Of a DNA stretch of 64,000 nucleotides, positions 45,845 to 57,245 are shown one piece after another. The stretch lies in assembly GCA_942159475.1 (NCBI GenBank), contig OW804100.1:8448127-8512126 (forward strand), given 5' to 3'. Both the position numbers and the translations under genes were made by a program. The notes below the pieces were generated by a model, which was given only the letters and a program-made list of their open reading frames with translations, searched no databases and was not told the DNA's origin. Position 1 is the stretch's first letter. Every line of letters begins with the position of its first letter. Origin of the DNA: Sthenelais limicola (lineage: Eukaryota; Annelida; Polychaeta; Phyllodocida; Sigalionidae).

Positions 45845-46614
45845 TCAGCCTGACGTAGTCACTGGCTTGCTCTTTCCTTTGTCCTTGCCCTCAGACTTCT
45901 TAAGCGCGGGACACTCACGCTTAACATGGCCAACCTTCTGACAATGGTAGCATTTAGGTCCTCTAGCAGTCGCTTTCTGACCCTTTTGGCACCTCACAAA
46001 CATTGCCTTGTCCGATGCAGTACTGTGTGAGGAAGTACCATCCTCATACTTTCTCTCCTCATGGAGCAGTCGCTCTGTGACTACTTCCATCTTAGGCACA
46101 TCCGTACATGCCTCAAAGCCGTAACCAGCATGCCGTAGGAGTCTAGTAAGCTGGCGAGAAGATGCACTACTCGGTCCTCATCAGTAATGGCATCCCCAAC
46201 TACTGATAATGCATTGAATGTTTCAGTCATTGTCCTTATGTGATCCTGTACAGAATCACCATCCTTCAGCTTTAATGAATACAGTTTCTTCCTCAGATGA
46301 AGCTTCTTGGCCTACGACTTCTTCTGAAACTGATCCGCTAGCTTGGTCCATACTGCGACGGGACTTGTGGGCTCTCCAACCAAATACAAGAGAGCTGGGT
46401 CAATTGATAAAACAATAATGGCCAAGGCTTTGTCCCATGATCTATCAAACTTTACCCTAGCATCACCATTCTCTGGATTTGGTTGAGTTTCGGTCCCTTG
46501 TACAATATTCCACAGCCCATCCTTCATCAAGGCCATTTGGCACTGTAACTTCCATGTTGGGTAGTTACCTCCCTTGAGTGAAGAAATTGATGCTATATTT
46601 GCCGCTATTTTCAA
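45845..46614 (-). pseudogene. copia gag
   Basis: It starts near ATG 46614 (ISSLKGGNYPTWKLQCQMAL) and runs through VWTKLADQFQKKS to a stop at 46312. It resumes in the same sense (LYSLKLKDGDSVQDHIRTMT, DEDRVVHLLASLLDSYG) and, after another break, ends with LHEERKYED and the knuckle CYHCQKVGHVKREC (about 45950-45900). It forms the particle and binds RNA. One nonsense change and two frame breaks are visible. Confidence 0.85.
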
Positions 46615-46746
46615 TTTGAGTGTACATAGAAAACTCCAAACTTCTAAGTCTCCTAAAAGTTCTTTCCTGCACTCAAAAGTTCACAAAACTTAGCTTGGCA
46701 TCTGCACAGAGTACTCACTGACTATTTCGTCCACAGTTGAAGGTGT

Positions 46747-46760
46747 CTGGGCCCATAACC
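46747..46760 (-). promoter_or_regulatory. copia primer-binding site
   Basis: On the minus strand GGTTATGGGCCCAG abuts the 5' LTR. It equals the site used by Drosophila copia, which is primed by an internal fragment of initiator tRNA-Met. Confidence 0.8.
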
Positions 46761-46945
46761 TATTGAAATATGGTTACAAACTGCAGAGAGAAACAAGGAG
46801 ACATCCTTACTGGTTGGCGTCAGTCATACTAAGGGACGCTGAGCAAGCTTTATCTCAACAGGAAAGCATCTGCCGTAATTAGGTCAGCAATGACGTAATA
46901 GCAAAGTCGTAAAATGATACAAAACTAAAGTGAATAATTTTAACA
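46761..46945 (-). repeat. copia 5' LTR
   Basis: 185 bp, on the minus strand TGTTAAAATTATTCAC to ATTTCAATA. It pairs with 36087-36280 and is followed outward by the duplication CCCGA. Confidence 0.9.
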
Positions 46946-46958
46946 CCCGAACCTCAAT

Positions 46959-49523
46959 CTCTGGGTACCCCAGTAGCACACTTTTATTCCTAAAACGTTC
47001 CCTCAATGTTTGGTTGTTTGTTAGCTTAATGTTTGAAAGTGAAAATTTGTTGGATGTTCCTGGAACATGTGTTAGAGGAACGTTCCTACCTAACATTAAT
47101 ACAACGTTCCTCATTTATGTTTTGTTTATGTTATTTACCAAACGTTCTTCCACTGTTTTTTTATAACACTACTAGAACATACTTTAGTCACATTATCCTA
47201 ATAGTTGAAAATAATGTTAGGAGAACGTTCCCATCTAACATAGAATTAACGTTTTTAACTTCAATTCCCCCAATGTTTGTCTCTTCCCACTAGCATTCTG
47301 TTCATTTTTAATGTTTGTAAAACAAACAATTACCCTAAAACGTTCTCTTTTATTTACTCAAAGAATCATCATTTCATCATGTTGGGTCATCATTTTCTTC
47401 ACATCCTTCTCTGTGTGTATGCAATATCTTGTAAATCAACAGTTGGAGCTTTGCTGGGCCTAGTTGGCCTGTAATCCTGTGAATGTTTATTTAAGGGATT
47501 ATTGAGCACCACCAACGGCCACTGCTGGACTGTGGGTACTACCATCAGATAGCTGTGCCCTGTGCCTCACATGTAATCAATATCTTCCTGTAATTTCCCG
47601 CCTGTAGCATCCGAATCCATAACCGTTTTCTGTACAAAGGAAATAAAACAAAGAATTTAGGAGTCAGCAGTACAGGTTGGACGTGGCTCCATAATGATGG
47701 ACTGAGGCTATAAGAATCCAGGAAATTGAATATTGAGTCAGTTATAAAGTTGCAGTTATAAAATTACACATAGGGCCATAGAGATCTAAAATGTGACAGT
47801 ATTTCCCTTACACTTGTTATGCCTGAAGGCACAAAAATGACAAAATATGCTTGAACAGTACAAGAAAAGAATACCTGCTTCTAGAACCAAAGGAATTAAA
47901 TATCATTGATATTCACAGCTCCAACTCTTTGGAACAGCATTGCCCCATCGGTACATTGATGTAGATCCTGTGAATAAAAATATTATTGATTATATAGCAT
48001 CTGGTACAATCTAGTAGACGAAATTGGTTGTCTGTTATTCAAATATTATCTCAATCCAACTGGTGCTATTTAGAGAGCTTAGTGAGAGACTGAACTTAAA
48101 CATGATATAACCAAAGCGTACACTTGAATATATAGAGGGTTAGATAAATGAATAGATGGTAACATACCCTAGCAATCGATTTGAAGTGTGTCCTCCTTAA
48201 TGGTTAGACTATGACTGGGAGAATGCAGTGGCTTACTGGTTCAAAACCATTGTGTTACCCCCTGGTAACCAAGTGGAAAATCACTGCTGGTGGCGCCCTC
48301 TAACTCCCAGGGTACAACCATCAATGGAAAATGGCTAATGGGTGCTAAACTCTCTACTCTTCTTGAATATCATCAATGGATCACCATTATATTTAGAAAG
48401 ATGAGATCAAGCCGATTCTAGTGATTTTTACTCATTTTTCTGTGACACATCACATAATTAATATATATCGTATTTTTTATTCAGACATTAAATAAGGTAC
48501 ATCAGAAAAGGAAAAGAACCCTCAGAAAACTGGTCTTCCGGGCCTCCCTTAAAAATAAATACAGAGACATACATAATTAATGTCAGAAATAACAACATAA
48601 TAATTAGTTATAATCAGGCAATTTAAAATAATGATATTCTCTCTTATTTACAACTTTAGAAAATTATTAGAAAATTATGAGACTAACAACACAATGTCTC
48701 TACCATTTCCAGCTTAACAATAAATAATTCTGCGTCTGATTACAATAGCAAGTACATGAACAATGAGATACAATAACTAAATGAGATACATTAATTATGA
48801 TAATTGTCATGCTGAAGCTTGAAGCATTTGGAGTATATCAAATTTGTCGTTAACTATTTATATGTATAGAGCTAATGTACAAAAAACACTGGAAGCACTT
48901 TCCAAGAGTCTGAGCAAAATCTTTCTCCCCGTCCCCTCTCTTCTCCCAAACTCTCCCAGTGGTATAGTGGCCTTGAGTCTACACATTTTTACATTGTACT
49001 GACCACTAGTCCATACAAATATGATATTCCTTTACTACAAATATTCATCATCATCTATACCATAGGGAAAGGAAATACTTATGGACTGAATGATTGGTAT
49101 CAGTATGAACATTGGAGTGATAACAATTTGAGAGCGTAAATTTAATAATGTTTTGTGAATGTTTGAGAATTATTGTTTGCAGAACATACAACTGACAATG
49201 TTAGCAAAAAGTTAGCAAAATGTGCTCCAGAAACATAAAAACCCAATGTTATGTTAATGTTCACAGATAAATGTTTGGGGAACATTATTTTTTCAAACGT
49301 TCATTCAATGTATGGAAATTATTGTTCCTTAAACATTTCTTTCAGAACATTAGCTGAATGTTAGCTAATAACATTCCAGGAACATAAAATCCTAACATTC
49401 CTAGGACGTTTGGTAAAAAACATTTGCTCTATGTTTTCTATGTGTTTCCTACAAACAAACACAGGAGGAACACGATCCCAATGTTCCCCAAATGTTGTGT
49501 GCTACTGGGGTACGTTCCCAGAG
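46959..49523. mobile_element. TIR element with AACGTTC-rich ends
   Basis: The left end CTCTGGGTACCCCAGTAGCA and right end (reverse complement, with four extra bases AACG) bound 2565 bp. The first and last ~370 bp contain many degenerate AACGTTC/GAACGTT and AATGTT units in opposite orientation. No transposase frame is found; the core is AT-rich. It lies 9 bp beyond the copia target duplication. Superfamily not assigned. Confidence 0.7.
48395..48456. mobile_element. MITE family 1, internally deleted fragment
   Basis: GATGAGATCAAGCCGATTCTAGTGA (left interior of the family) is followed at once by TTTTTACTCATTTTTCTGTGACACATCACA (right end). It is a deletion derivative nested in the TIR element. 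Confidence 0.7.
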
Positions 49524-49655
49524 ACGTTGATCCATTGTGCCCAGGAGTGCTTATGGGGGCCCTGTAAACATCCCATAAGCACTTCATGAAGGCATTCATG
49601 TGATAGTGGCACGTGCGCGCAGCCGGATCAACCACATATATATATATATATAACA

Positions 49656-49727
49656 CACCCAACTCTATACGCTGGGACCAATGACACAAGACGAAGGTTT
49701 GGCTGCAGATATATATTCTTTCATCCA
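49656..49727 (-). repeat. Repeat B2 of YR element B
   Basis: 72 bp containing GACGAAGGTTTGGCTGCAGA on the plus strand; matches 49941-50012 with about five changes. Confidence 0.9.
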
Positions 49728-49743
49728 TATAGATACATATAAA

Positions 49744-49940
49744 AATTTCAAAGTCTATGGTCGATCTGCTCCGGTTGGAGGCTCTCCGCGTACTGGCCGT
49801 TGGAATGTAGTCGCTCCCTTTATATACGAGCTGGTCAACGTCAACGTCAATGTCGGCAAGGTGACACCGGAGCAGTGATCTGATTGGCTTGCTACTTCCA
49901 TCGCTGTGGTCGACGATCGTCGTGGGACATCGCCTCTACA
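49744..49940 (-). repeat. Repeat A2 of YR element B
   Basis: 197 bp matching A1 at 52764-52949, differing by an 11-bp length change in a GTCAACGTCAACGTCAATG stretch and a few bases. Confidence 0.92.
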
Positions 49941-50012
49941 CACCCGACTCTGTACGCTGGGACAAATGACACGAGACGAAGGTTTGGCTGCAGATATATA
50001 TTCTTTCATCCA
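49941..50012 (-). repeat. Repeat B1 of YR element B
   Basis: 72 bp, directly adjoining A2, copy of 49656-49727. Confidence 0.9.
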
Positions 50013-50099
50013 AAACAGCCAAGCTAGAGGAGAGGGAATATGAAAGAGAGAAACACACAAGTACTAATTCAAATCATTTTTGAAAGTTTTTGGTCCATT

Positions 50100-50905
50100 T
50101 TTTTCTTGAGGCTCAATGGTGGCTGGATGTATTTAAATACACAGTTCGATTTCCAGTTACCTCTTGATTTAATTTCAGAAATTGAGCAACCGGAGTATGC
50201 CATATGAGTTGCTCCACCTCTTCTTAAAGAATGGGACGAGAATCAACCCTTAATTCCTGATTTTTCGATAAGTATAGCGAATGTCTTTGAAAAATCATTG
50301 TAGGAGAAATTCTCAGCAACGTCAACACAGAACAAAGGTGATGAGAGGTTAGGTTTGAAATGATCAACAAACAGTAAAAGCCAATGAACAGGGCATATAA
50401 TATAATCTGGCAATTTATGCACTGGGATTTGAAGTATATCATCCTTCTTAGAAGTAGTCTTTGACGAGGAAATGTTCACCATAATGCTCCAGCTATGGAT
50501 TTCGATGTCTTTCCATAGCAAGGTGTGAGGAGATGTAGTAACATGTGATACCCTTAGGAGTGTTCGGAACATCAGAAGAACCGCCAAAAAGGTTTTAAAT
50601 TCATTTAAATCCTCAAAATTTACTATAGTTTGAATTTGCCTTGCTAAGCCAGCCAAGGTTGATTTTATGCGAGGATCCGACAGAAGCACAGGAGGAAACC
50701 CTCTGGTTACATGGAAAAAGTTTACAGCTTGGATATAAAGCTGGACTGAAGAAAATTTCATATACTTTCCTATGTGTGAAATGTAGAGGCACACCTGGTG
50801 GATGGAACAAGGGATCTCGGGGAATTCATAGAGATTGCAGAATCGTTGGTAACATCGCCATTGACCTTCCCTGAGCTTCATCGTCGATGGGGCCACGGAT
50901 TCCAT
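50100..50905 (-). pseudogene. Tyrosine recombinase of YR element B, frameshifted
   Basis: From 50905 down: KLREGQWRCYQRFCNLYEFP (core-binding), LAVLLMFRTLLRVSHVTTS (first catalytic Arg), ISSSKTTSKKD and HWLLLF. The frame stops at 50243, but the next phase continues with HSLRRGGATHMAYSG (HxxR), EIKSRGNW and VFKYIQP (candidate nucleophile Tyr). One base separates the phases near 50235. It keeps the histidine of HxxR that element C lacks. Confidence 0.82.
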
Positions 50906-51051
50906 CCGCAGTTTCTGTGCTTGCTTCTCCAGCTTCTTGCGACCTATGGAAAGACCAAGATAATATCAGATTCAAACAGCAAAGGGGGGTCCCTTGAAGG
51001 GCTTTGATAGAAGCTGAGTCAGGTTTGCTATATAACAGGCGTGAGAGAGAG

Positions 51052-52057
51052 TCAGCAATTAAATTGTTTTTTCGTGGAAATATATTTAGGGTCTAGCACA
51101 ATGTCATATATAAAACAGACCCAGAACAGTTCTCTCATCCATTGGATACACGTTTTGTTCACACTAGATCCGTTCCTGAGCATATACATGACCTGTGTAT
51201 TGTCTACAAAAACCATGACTTTCTTTCCCTTCAGCAGAGCAGACCATCTCTTGATTCCAACTAAAAGGGGCCAAAGTTCCAATACATTTATGTTATCATA
51301 GTGTATATTCGGATCAAGTGGAGATGGGCCTATATGTTGACACTTTGACTCAATGACTAAGGATTCCTGATCCGGCCATGTCCCTGCGATCCAGTCATCG
51401 TTCATAAAAATACCATACCCTTTCTTGGAGGCATCAGATATGATAGGGTAGTCGAAGTCTGGGTGATCGATGGAACATACCCCATTAAACACCATGGAGA
51501 AGTTTTTCCACCACATTAAGTCATCTTTCATCATGGAGGAGATGGGTAACTTGCTGGAACCACTGGAAACCATTTTCTAGTATAAATAATAGCACCTACG
51601 ACTAAATGTTCTGCCTCCTCTTACCAGTTGGGCACAGTGGGAAATAATACCATTAATTATTTCAAGATTTTTCTTTGATATACAGGTTGCATTCAAATGG
51701 AGATCAAGCACTTTCCTTAGCTTCAAAATTTTTTCAAAGGGGAGGCAAAGGACCATGGCTTCAGTAGGTGCATGTAGTGGAAGGAGATGTCACTTTTGAC
51801 CACGACACATAAAATCCAAGGTAACGTAGAAAACCTATTACCACAGCCTGGTTAGACTGGCATCCTGCAGAACTTGGGGAAATTGTTATAAAGTTATCCA
51901 AGTAATTTACGATTCTAATTTTGTAATGTTCAGCAATATATTCCGTGATAAAATTTGAAATTAGATCGAAATAGTAAGGTCCCAGGCGAGACCCAAAGCA
52001 TAAGCGATTATCTACCAATTTTCGTTGCTCACCATCAACCTCCCAATGGAAACCCAT
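51052..52057 (-). pseudogene. RT and RNase H of YR element B, broken
   Basis: 51761-52057 has GFHWEVDGEQRKLVDNRLCF and NYLDNFITIS. The active site YLDD reads YLDN, a loss of one catalytic aspartate. 51052-51573 has the RNase H part: IISDASKKGYGIFM, NINVLELWPLLVG and VMVFVDNTQVMYML. The two pieces are in different phases and the N-terminal third of RT is missing. Confidence 0.82.
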
Positions 52058-52289
52058 GTATTGTCTATGCGGGGGGGAAGATTGGGACCGATCTATAAGC
52101 TGACTTTATGTCCACCAACTCATGTCATCAGCTCAACTGCTCGGGAGCAAGTGCGGTGAGTGATAGTGTCCGAGCTACCTCTTCCCCCGCTGGAGGTGAG
52201 GGGAGGGCTTGCGCGCTTAACCACGGTTAACCCCAACATGGTTAACCACAGATATCTTTACCCTGAACATAGCAATCATGTATTGTTTT
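52058..52289 (-). other. Unrelated insert or replacement in YR element B
   Basis: About 230 bp with a GC-rich patch (CCTCTTCCCCCGCTGGAGG) and repeated GGTTAACC (TTAACCACGGTTAACCCCAA) replace the end of gag and the start of RT. No target duplication is evident. Confidence 0.5.
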
Positions 52290-52707
52290 CTAAGTAACAA
52301 CCATAAGAACCTCAAAATTGTCTACTACATCACCTTTGTCGAGATGTGCATGATGTGAGAATTTTTTGGTCCTCCTCTGTCCACTCCTTTTCTTCCTCCG
52401 GGCGGTAGAACTCGACTCCGATGAGCTGGAGCTTGAATCAGCTGATGACGACCTGCTCGACGAGCTCGAGCTATGAATCTCTTCAATTTTGGGTGATTTT
52501 CTGCCCTTGGCAAAGGTAACCGTGAGATCCATCATCATCCTCTCTAAGTTACCAATGCGCGACGACGTCTCACCTTCAGCTTGATCAGTCTCAGAAGTTT
52601 GAGCGATCGACTCACTTGATTTACTCTTCTTCATGCACTTGAGTCCAGTAGGTGTCCCATGCACAGATTTGCACGTACCGCAATATCTACTCTTTCGTCC
52701 GCCCATG
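52290..52707 (-). pseudogene. gag of YR element B, C-terminally truncated
   Basis: It starts at ATG 52707 (MGGRKSRYCGTCKSVHGTPT) with an N-terminal cysteine motif parallel to that of element C gag (CDHCKTVHDGKTGKNC). A serine run and a basic patch follow, then HLDKGDVVDNFEVLM, which matches FLDKGEVIDNFDSLI in C. The C-terminal zinc knuckle is lost. Confidence 0.78.
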
Positions 52708-52763
52708 TTGACTTGAGAAAATATCAAAATATTAAAATATTAACTCAAATTTAGACGAGAAAG

Positions 52764-52949
52764 AATTTCAAAGTCTATGGTCGATCTGCTCCGGTTGGAG
52801 GCTCTCCGTGTACTGGCCATTGGAATGTAGTCGCTCCCTTTATATACGAGCTGGTCAACGTCGGCAAGGTGACGGCCGGAGCAGTGATCTGATTGGCTCG
52901 CTACTTCCGTCGCTGTGGTCGACAATCGTCGTGGGACATCGCCTCTACA
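52764..52949 (-). repeat. Repeat A1 of YR element B
   Basis: 186 bp at the 5' end of the element on the minus strand; matches 49744-49940. Confidence 0.92.
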
Positions 52950-53240
52950 ATTTTTATTCAATAAACATGTACATCAGTTATAATGAAGTATCGAAAAGAA
53001 ATGGTCCCTCTCAAAGTGTCACTCACAATGAGGTCTTCCTGGTATCCCTGTTAAATAATATGAAGAGATAAATGACAGTGTAATCAATATAACATTTTTC
53101 AAAATTAACTTTACAGCTAAGATGTTACGATTTCGTTTCCATTTAAATAATGAAAAGTGATAAATGACATTGTAGTTAATATGACATATTACAAAATTAA
53201 CTTTAGGTTAAGATGTTGAGTTTTCGTTTCCCTTTACAAA
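52950..53240 (-). repeat. LINE-tail-like sequence and ~95-bp duplication
   Basis: 52950-53065 (TTTTTATTCAATAAACATGTACATCAG...) resembles 48475-48570 and looks like a minus-strand LINE 3' tail. 53067-53150 and 53160-53240 are a degenerate tandem pair (CAAAATTAACTTTA..., GATTTCGTTTCC). No coding sequence. Confidence 0.45.
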
Positions 53241-53960
53241 TACAGATACTAGACTGAAAAATTCCCTAAACATTAATCAGATAATTATTAAATTCCACAC
53301 CCTTTACTAGGTCAGATATAAATGTGTATTTATAATGATTATTTTTTAGAAACCCTTCTACTAGGGAGACTTTACATTTTCAAAGGGTACTAGTTAAACA
53401 GGAAACTGTAATTCACATTATATATTTCATAACTAACCATTTTACAGTTAGACAAAGCTTTATGCAGCAACAGAAGACATAAACTATCTATCAATAACAA
53501 TTCACAAAGTTTAAAATTGATATTATTATTAAGGTTGAATGAAATAAACCCCCATGGATGATTGGGAGAAAATACTACAGTAAAGACTGTGTAAATCAGT
53601 ATTTCCATATTCCTGATTCGGTAAAAATATTATTTGATATATATCTTGGGTTACCGTTATATCGGTCTTAATATATCAGGTCTTACATGCCTTTGATGAT
53701 GTCATTTGTTTCGAAATTGAATAGCTACTTCACATTAATGTAGCCTTATAGATATGAATACATAATACAGATATGATATGAATACCCCATTTATAGGTTT
53801 CCCTACGCTCTTCCCTTCCCCACATTTTTACCTATTGTGTTGATTCATTAAAGAACTGATCAAAGTACTGGTGATATACATTCTTTAGGTAAAGTCTGAA
53901 CTCCTTAAGTGAAGTAGTTTGTATTTTATCAGGTAAATTAGCACAAGCACTTAGCACAAG
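53241..53960. other. Unannotated AT-rich DNA
   Basis: Nothing recognised. Confidence 0.4.
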
Positions 53961-53965
53961 CACTT

Positions 53966-54672
53966 GTGGCCATGAGAGCACAGGATCCTAACCTCAGACG
54001 ACCGGATATTTTCAGAGGTCCAACTCTAACAGTGACAACAAGACAATTCCTCCAAGATTATACGCATTATATCAATCTTGCATACCAGAACGACCAGAAT
54101 GCACTTCCAAGGTACCTATCCACATATCTAGACGGAAAAGCTTGCCAATGGTACGACAGGTGAGAGCGAATGTGAACAATAGGAACGATTTCCAAGCAAT
54201 TTCTGAGACCATGCATACGTATTTTGTACCTGATGAACGCAATTATAGAATCAGTAAACTCAGGAAGCAAAGTGTGAATGAGTCAGTAGAAGACTACTCA
54301 TTATATCTCAGAGACATTACTACAGCAAGGGGACTAAATGAAGAAGGAGCAATTGAGAAACTAGTAGAAGGCCTTAAGCCAAATTATGCAAGTATAGTGA
54401 TCACTCAGAACCCTGTAACCTTTGACGCTGCTGTAAAATGTGCAAAAACCGCAGAGGCAGGTGATAAGGCAAGACATACGCCAACCTTAGACACAAAGGA
54501 AATCTCTACAATGGTCGCAAAGTCATGTGCGGAATTGACAAAGGCTCACCAGGAAGAACTAAAAGCCTTACATGATAAAATTGACAATTTAACTAAAGCC
54601 AAGGAAGAAACGAAAGTTGAAGCAACCGAGACCCATTACACAAGAATGCAAGTTAGCAATAGTATGAGCTAA
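53966..54672 (+). pseudogene. Orphan Ty3-type gag fragment
   Basis: Two frames joined by a one-base shift near 54163: first PRYLSTYLDGKACQWYDR, then RNDFQAISETMHTYFVPDER, KLRKQSVNESVEDYSLYLRD, LVEGLKPNYASIVI. This is the retrotransposon gag capsid pattern (A-C-WYD, W/F-x-F-P, ESV-DY). The C-terminal third is a charged helix (ELTKAHQEELKALHDKID). No zinc knuckle, protease, LTR or pol is found around it. It differs from the gag of the Ty3 element at 26 kb. It is a relic rather than a host gene, though single-exon gag-derived genes do exist. Confidence 0.75.
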
Positions 54673-56480
54673 TATGCTATTGTATCTATGTGAATACAAA
54701 TGCCTTTCCATAAATAACCCCATTGGCATCGGGTGAGGTAAATCAAATGTGCATCATGCCATTATAAGAGAGGGAAAATATCAGACAAGTGCATGTCATA
54801 ATATTCATTAAAGCTAAAATTAAATGCTAAGACATCATTGCCGCATTAAGTTAAGACAGTCAGAGCATCTATAAGGGTATTTTTTCTATCTAATACTACC
54901 CATTTTGAATATGTACATCTTGGTTTAGTAGACATTGTTATTACGATGTCCAAGGGCAATAGAACTATTCAAAGTGATTTCTCTACAAATCCCTTGCTCA
55001 AAATGATTTTATTCTTTGGCAGTAAGCGCTTCCAATAGCATGAATACATATATATGTACTAACTTTGAAAACTATGTATTGAATATATCTAGGCATATCT
55101 GAAGTTATCTTCAGCAGTATATTTAGCCAAATTTAAAACTGATTCAAATATAATGAGTCAATCTAGAATGTTTCTTTAAAGTGCCAAGTTCAAATATGAC
55201 TATTATAAGCTTCACACATCTTTTATTCTCACTGATAAATACCAAGCATATTTTATAGGTTAATATTATCTCAAAGGTTAGTCCGATGGAATAATCTAAT
55301 AGTGTTTGCTAACTTGATCTTGTAGACCTCTGGTAGTTTCTATTATTTTCCATGCAACTTGTACCCCCTCCGCCCTCTCCAATACCCTTCCCCTCTCCAT
55401 CCCCTCTTCTTCACTTTCCCACTCCTCTGCATGTAGTCAGGTCCCCCTGGAAGTAACATAGTATCTCGCAGGGGCTTCTCCAGGCTATTTATATAAATAG
55501 AGCGTGTAGATCCCAATTTGAAAAAGGCTTTAAAATCACATTTTCACCCCAGATACCTTCACAAACCACATATAATGCCCTCCAGACAGAAATTTCGTAC
55601 TAAACTAAGCTAGCCTTCAAGATTCTATCATCTTTCAACGAATCTTTATCTGAACATTAATCTTAAAAATAAACTGATTTGCTTTCCTTGATTTGAATCA
55701 TGGAATAGTATACTTGCATGTAAGCAACACAATAAAACGTCAACATGGTTGACATGCGTTTTTCCCATATAGTTACACCAATATCTTCCCATTTTATATC
55801 CTGAATACTAGCTAATCATCGAGAAATTAATATGATTAGAGTTCTTACCAAAACTTATATATCGTTTTTTTTATTATTTATTTGCTAAAACATGAATATG
55901 ATTCGCATGACAATAAAATCAACATGATTTCACTTTTATGATTATATATAGGCCTACAGCATAACATTCACTACTCCAGTATCCTGATATGATGATTACA
56001 TCTATAGAATTTTTAAAAAAATGAATATAGCACAAATGCTGCCTCTATAATATGTATGCATAATTTGTAACAGAGTTCAGGTTCTCCTCATATTCCAGAT
56101 TCCAGATATATGTATTCCAGATATATGTATTCCAGATATTTGTATGCGACCGTGTGTTGTAAGCAACCGTGCGGGCAAATCCATTTGGGTCCGTATTTCT
56201 AAAGTGTAGTCAGTAGAAAAATGAAAAAAATATGGATGTTGTGCTTTCGGGGAAAGCTTTATTCCAACAGAATTCGACCAGCGGTTCTCGGTGTTTGGTT
56301 GAGTTGAATTGCTGACTGTTATTCCCTTAAAGTGGTTAACCCTATATACATGAGTTAGAAACTATTGAAACTTAAACATTTAAACTGAACCACATACAAC
56401 GTACTGATGCATAGTATTCAAGAATTAGTATATTTTTCTCTTGAATTGTATTCTGTTGCCGCCCCGACCCAAACCACCCT
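54673..56480. other. Unannotated AT-rich DNA
   Basis: No element ends, gene or RNA seen. Three ATATATGTATTCCAG-type repeats lie at 56095-56140. Confidence 0.45.
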
Positions 56481-56489
56481 CCTCCTCTC

Positions 56490-56605
56490 CTGTCTCCCTG
56501 TCTCCCTCCCTCCCTCTCTCGCCCTTCTCTCTCTCTGTTTCTCTCTGCCTCATCCCTCTCTTTCCGTCTCTCTCCTCACTCTCTCCCACCGTCTGTTCTT
56601 TCTCT
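56490..56605. repeat. CT-rich microsatellite
   Basis: Pyrimidine-rich CTCCCTCCCTCTCT tract; frames across it are artefacts. Confidence 0.85.
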
Positions 56606-57061
56606 TCTCTGTCTGAAATTGAATCAAAAGTCGCAAAAGGCCCCTGTAAGATTGTTTGCAGAGCTTAATAGCGCAGCAAGTGGAGACCCCACTTTCATCC
56701 ACGCTCTTTGCTTATACCCAATTCTGGATTATGGAAGGTGGAGCCTAATGACCCATCGATCAGATAATATTGAGCTTCATTGGTCAGAATAACTACGTAC
56801 AGCTAGTGACGGCTAGTGACCCTCCATATAATGCGGTCCGAACTTAAGCTCCTCCCATGGAGACGTAATTTCCAAATAAGGGCTATGCGTCATGACTCCA
56901 GAGACATGTTAATTCACCCCTTATATCTAATGGAGAAATAGCAATACAAGAAATTAAAAAACGGTTGCCATAAAGTAACATAGAGAGTACAATTGGGGCA
57001 ATATAGTAACATAGAGGATATAACCGTGGGAGGAGGCATTCATATGATAACACATAGAGGG

Positions 57062-57245
57062 TATATTGGTGGTATACAGTGATATATAGAGGGTATAATG
57101 GGGGTCATATAGTCAAATGGAGGGTATAATGGGAGTCATATAGTCAAATGGAGGGTATAATGGGGGTCATATAGTCAAATGGAGGGTATAATGGGGGTCG
57201 TATAGTAAAATGGAGGGTATAATGGGGGTCATACAGTAACATGGA
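57062..57245. repeat. 31-bp tandem repeat
   Basis: Unit close to GTCATATAGTCAAATGGAGG plus GTATAATGGGG, about five copies, flanked by degenerate ones back to 56980. Confidence 0.9.

Larger units (their letters stand above)
36087..46945 (-). mobile_element. Ty1/copia retrotransposon with nested LINE
   Basis: On the minus strand it runs from a 5' LTR (46761-46945) through PBS, gag, pol, PPT and 3' LTR (36087-36280). The flanks share the 5-bp duplication CCCGA (36082-36086 and 46946-46950), which fixes both ends. The LTRs differ by about nine substitutions and two small indels, so the insertion is moderately old. A ~6.3-kb LINE sits between the end of pol and the 3' LTR. Stops and frameshifts make it inactive. 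Confidence 0.92.
49656..52949 (-). mobile_element. YR retroelement B, complete outline but decayed
   Basis: On the minus strand the order is A1 (52949-52764), gag, RT/RNase H pieces, recombinase, B1 (50012-49941), A2 (49940-49744), B2 (49727-49656). B1 and A2 are directly contiguous. This is the split-direct-repeat layout described for Ngaro/PAT-type YR retrotransposons. The gag and recombinase resemble those of element C. Several lesions: gag shortened, part of RT replaced by about 230 bp of unrelated sequence, and a recombinase frameshift. Confidence 0.88.

Noticed and set aside
36087..46946. Segmental duplication of 190 bp at 36087 and 46761
   Set aside because: A primer site, a polypurine tract and CCCGA duplications abut the copies exactly, so they are LTRs.
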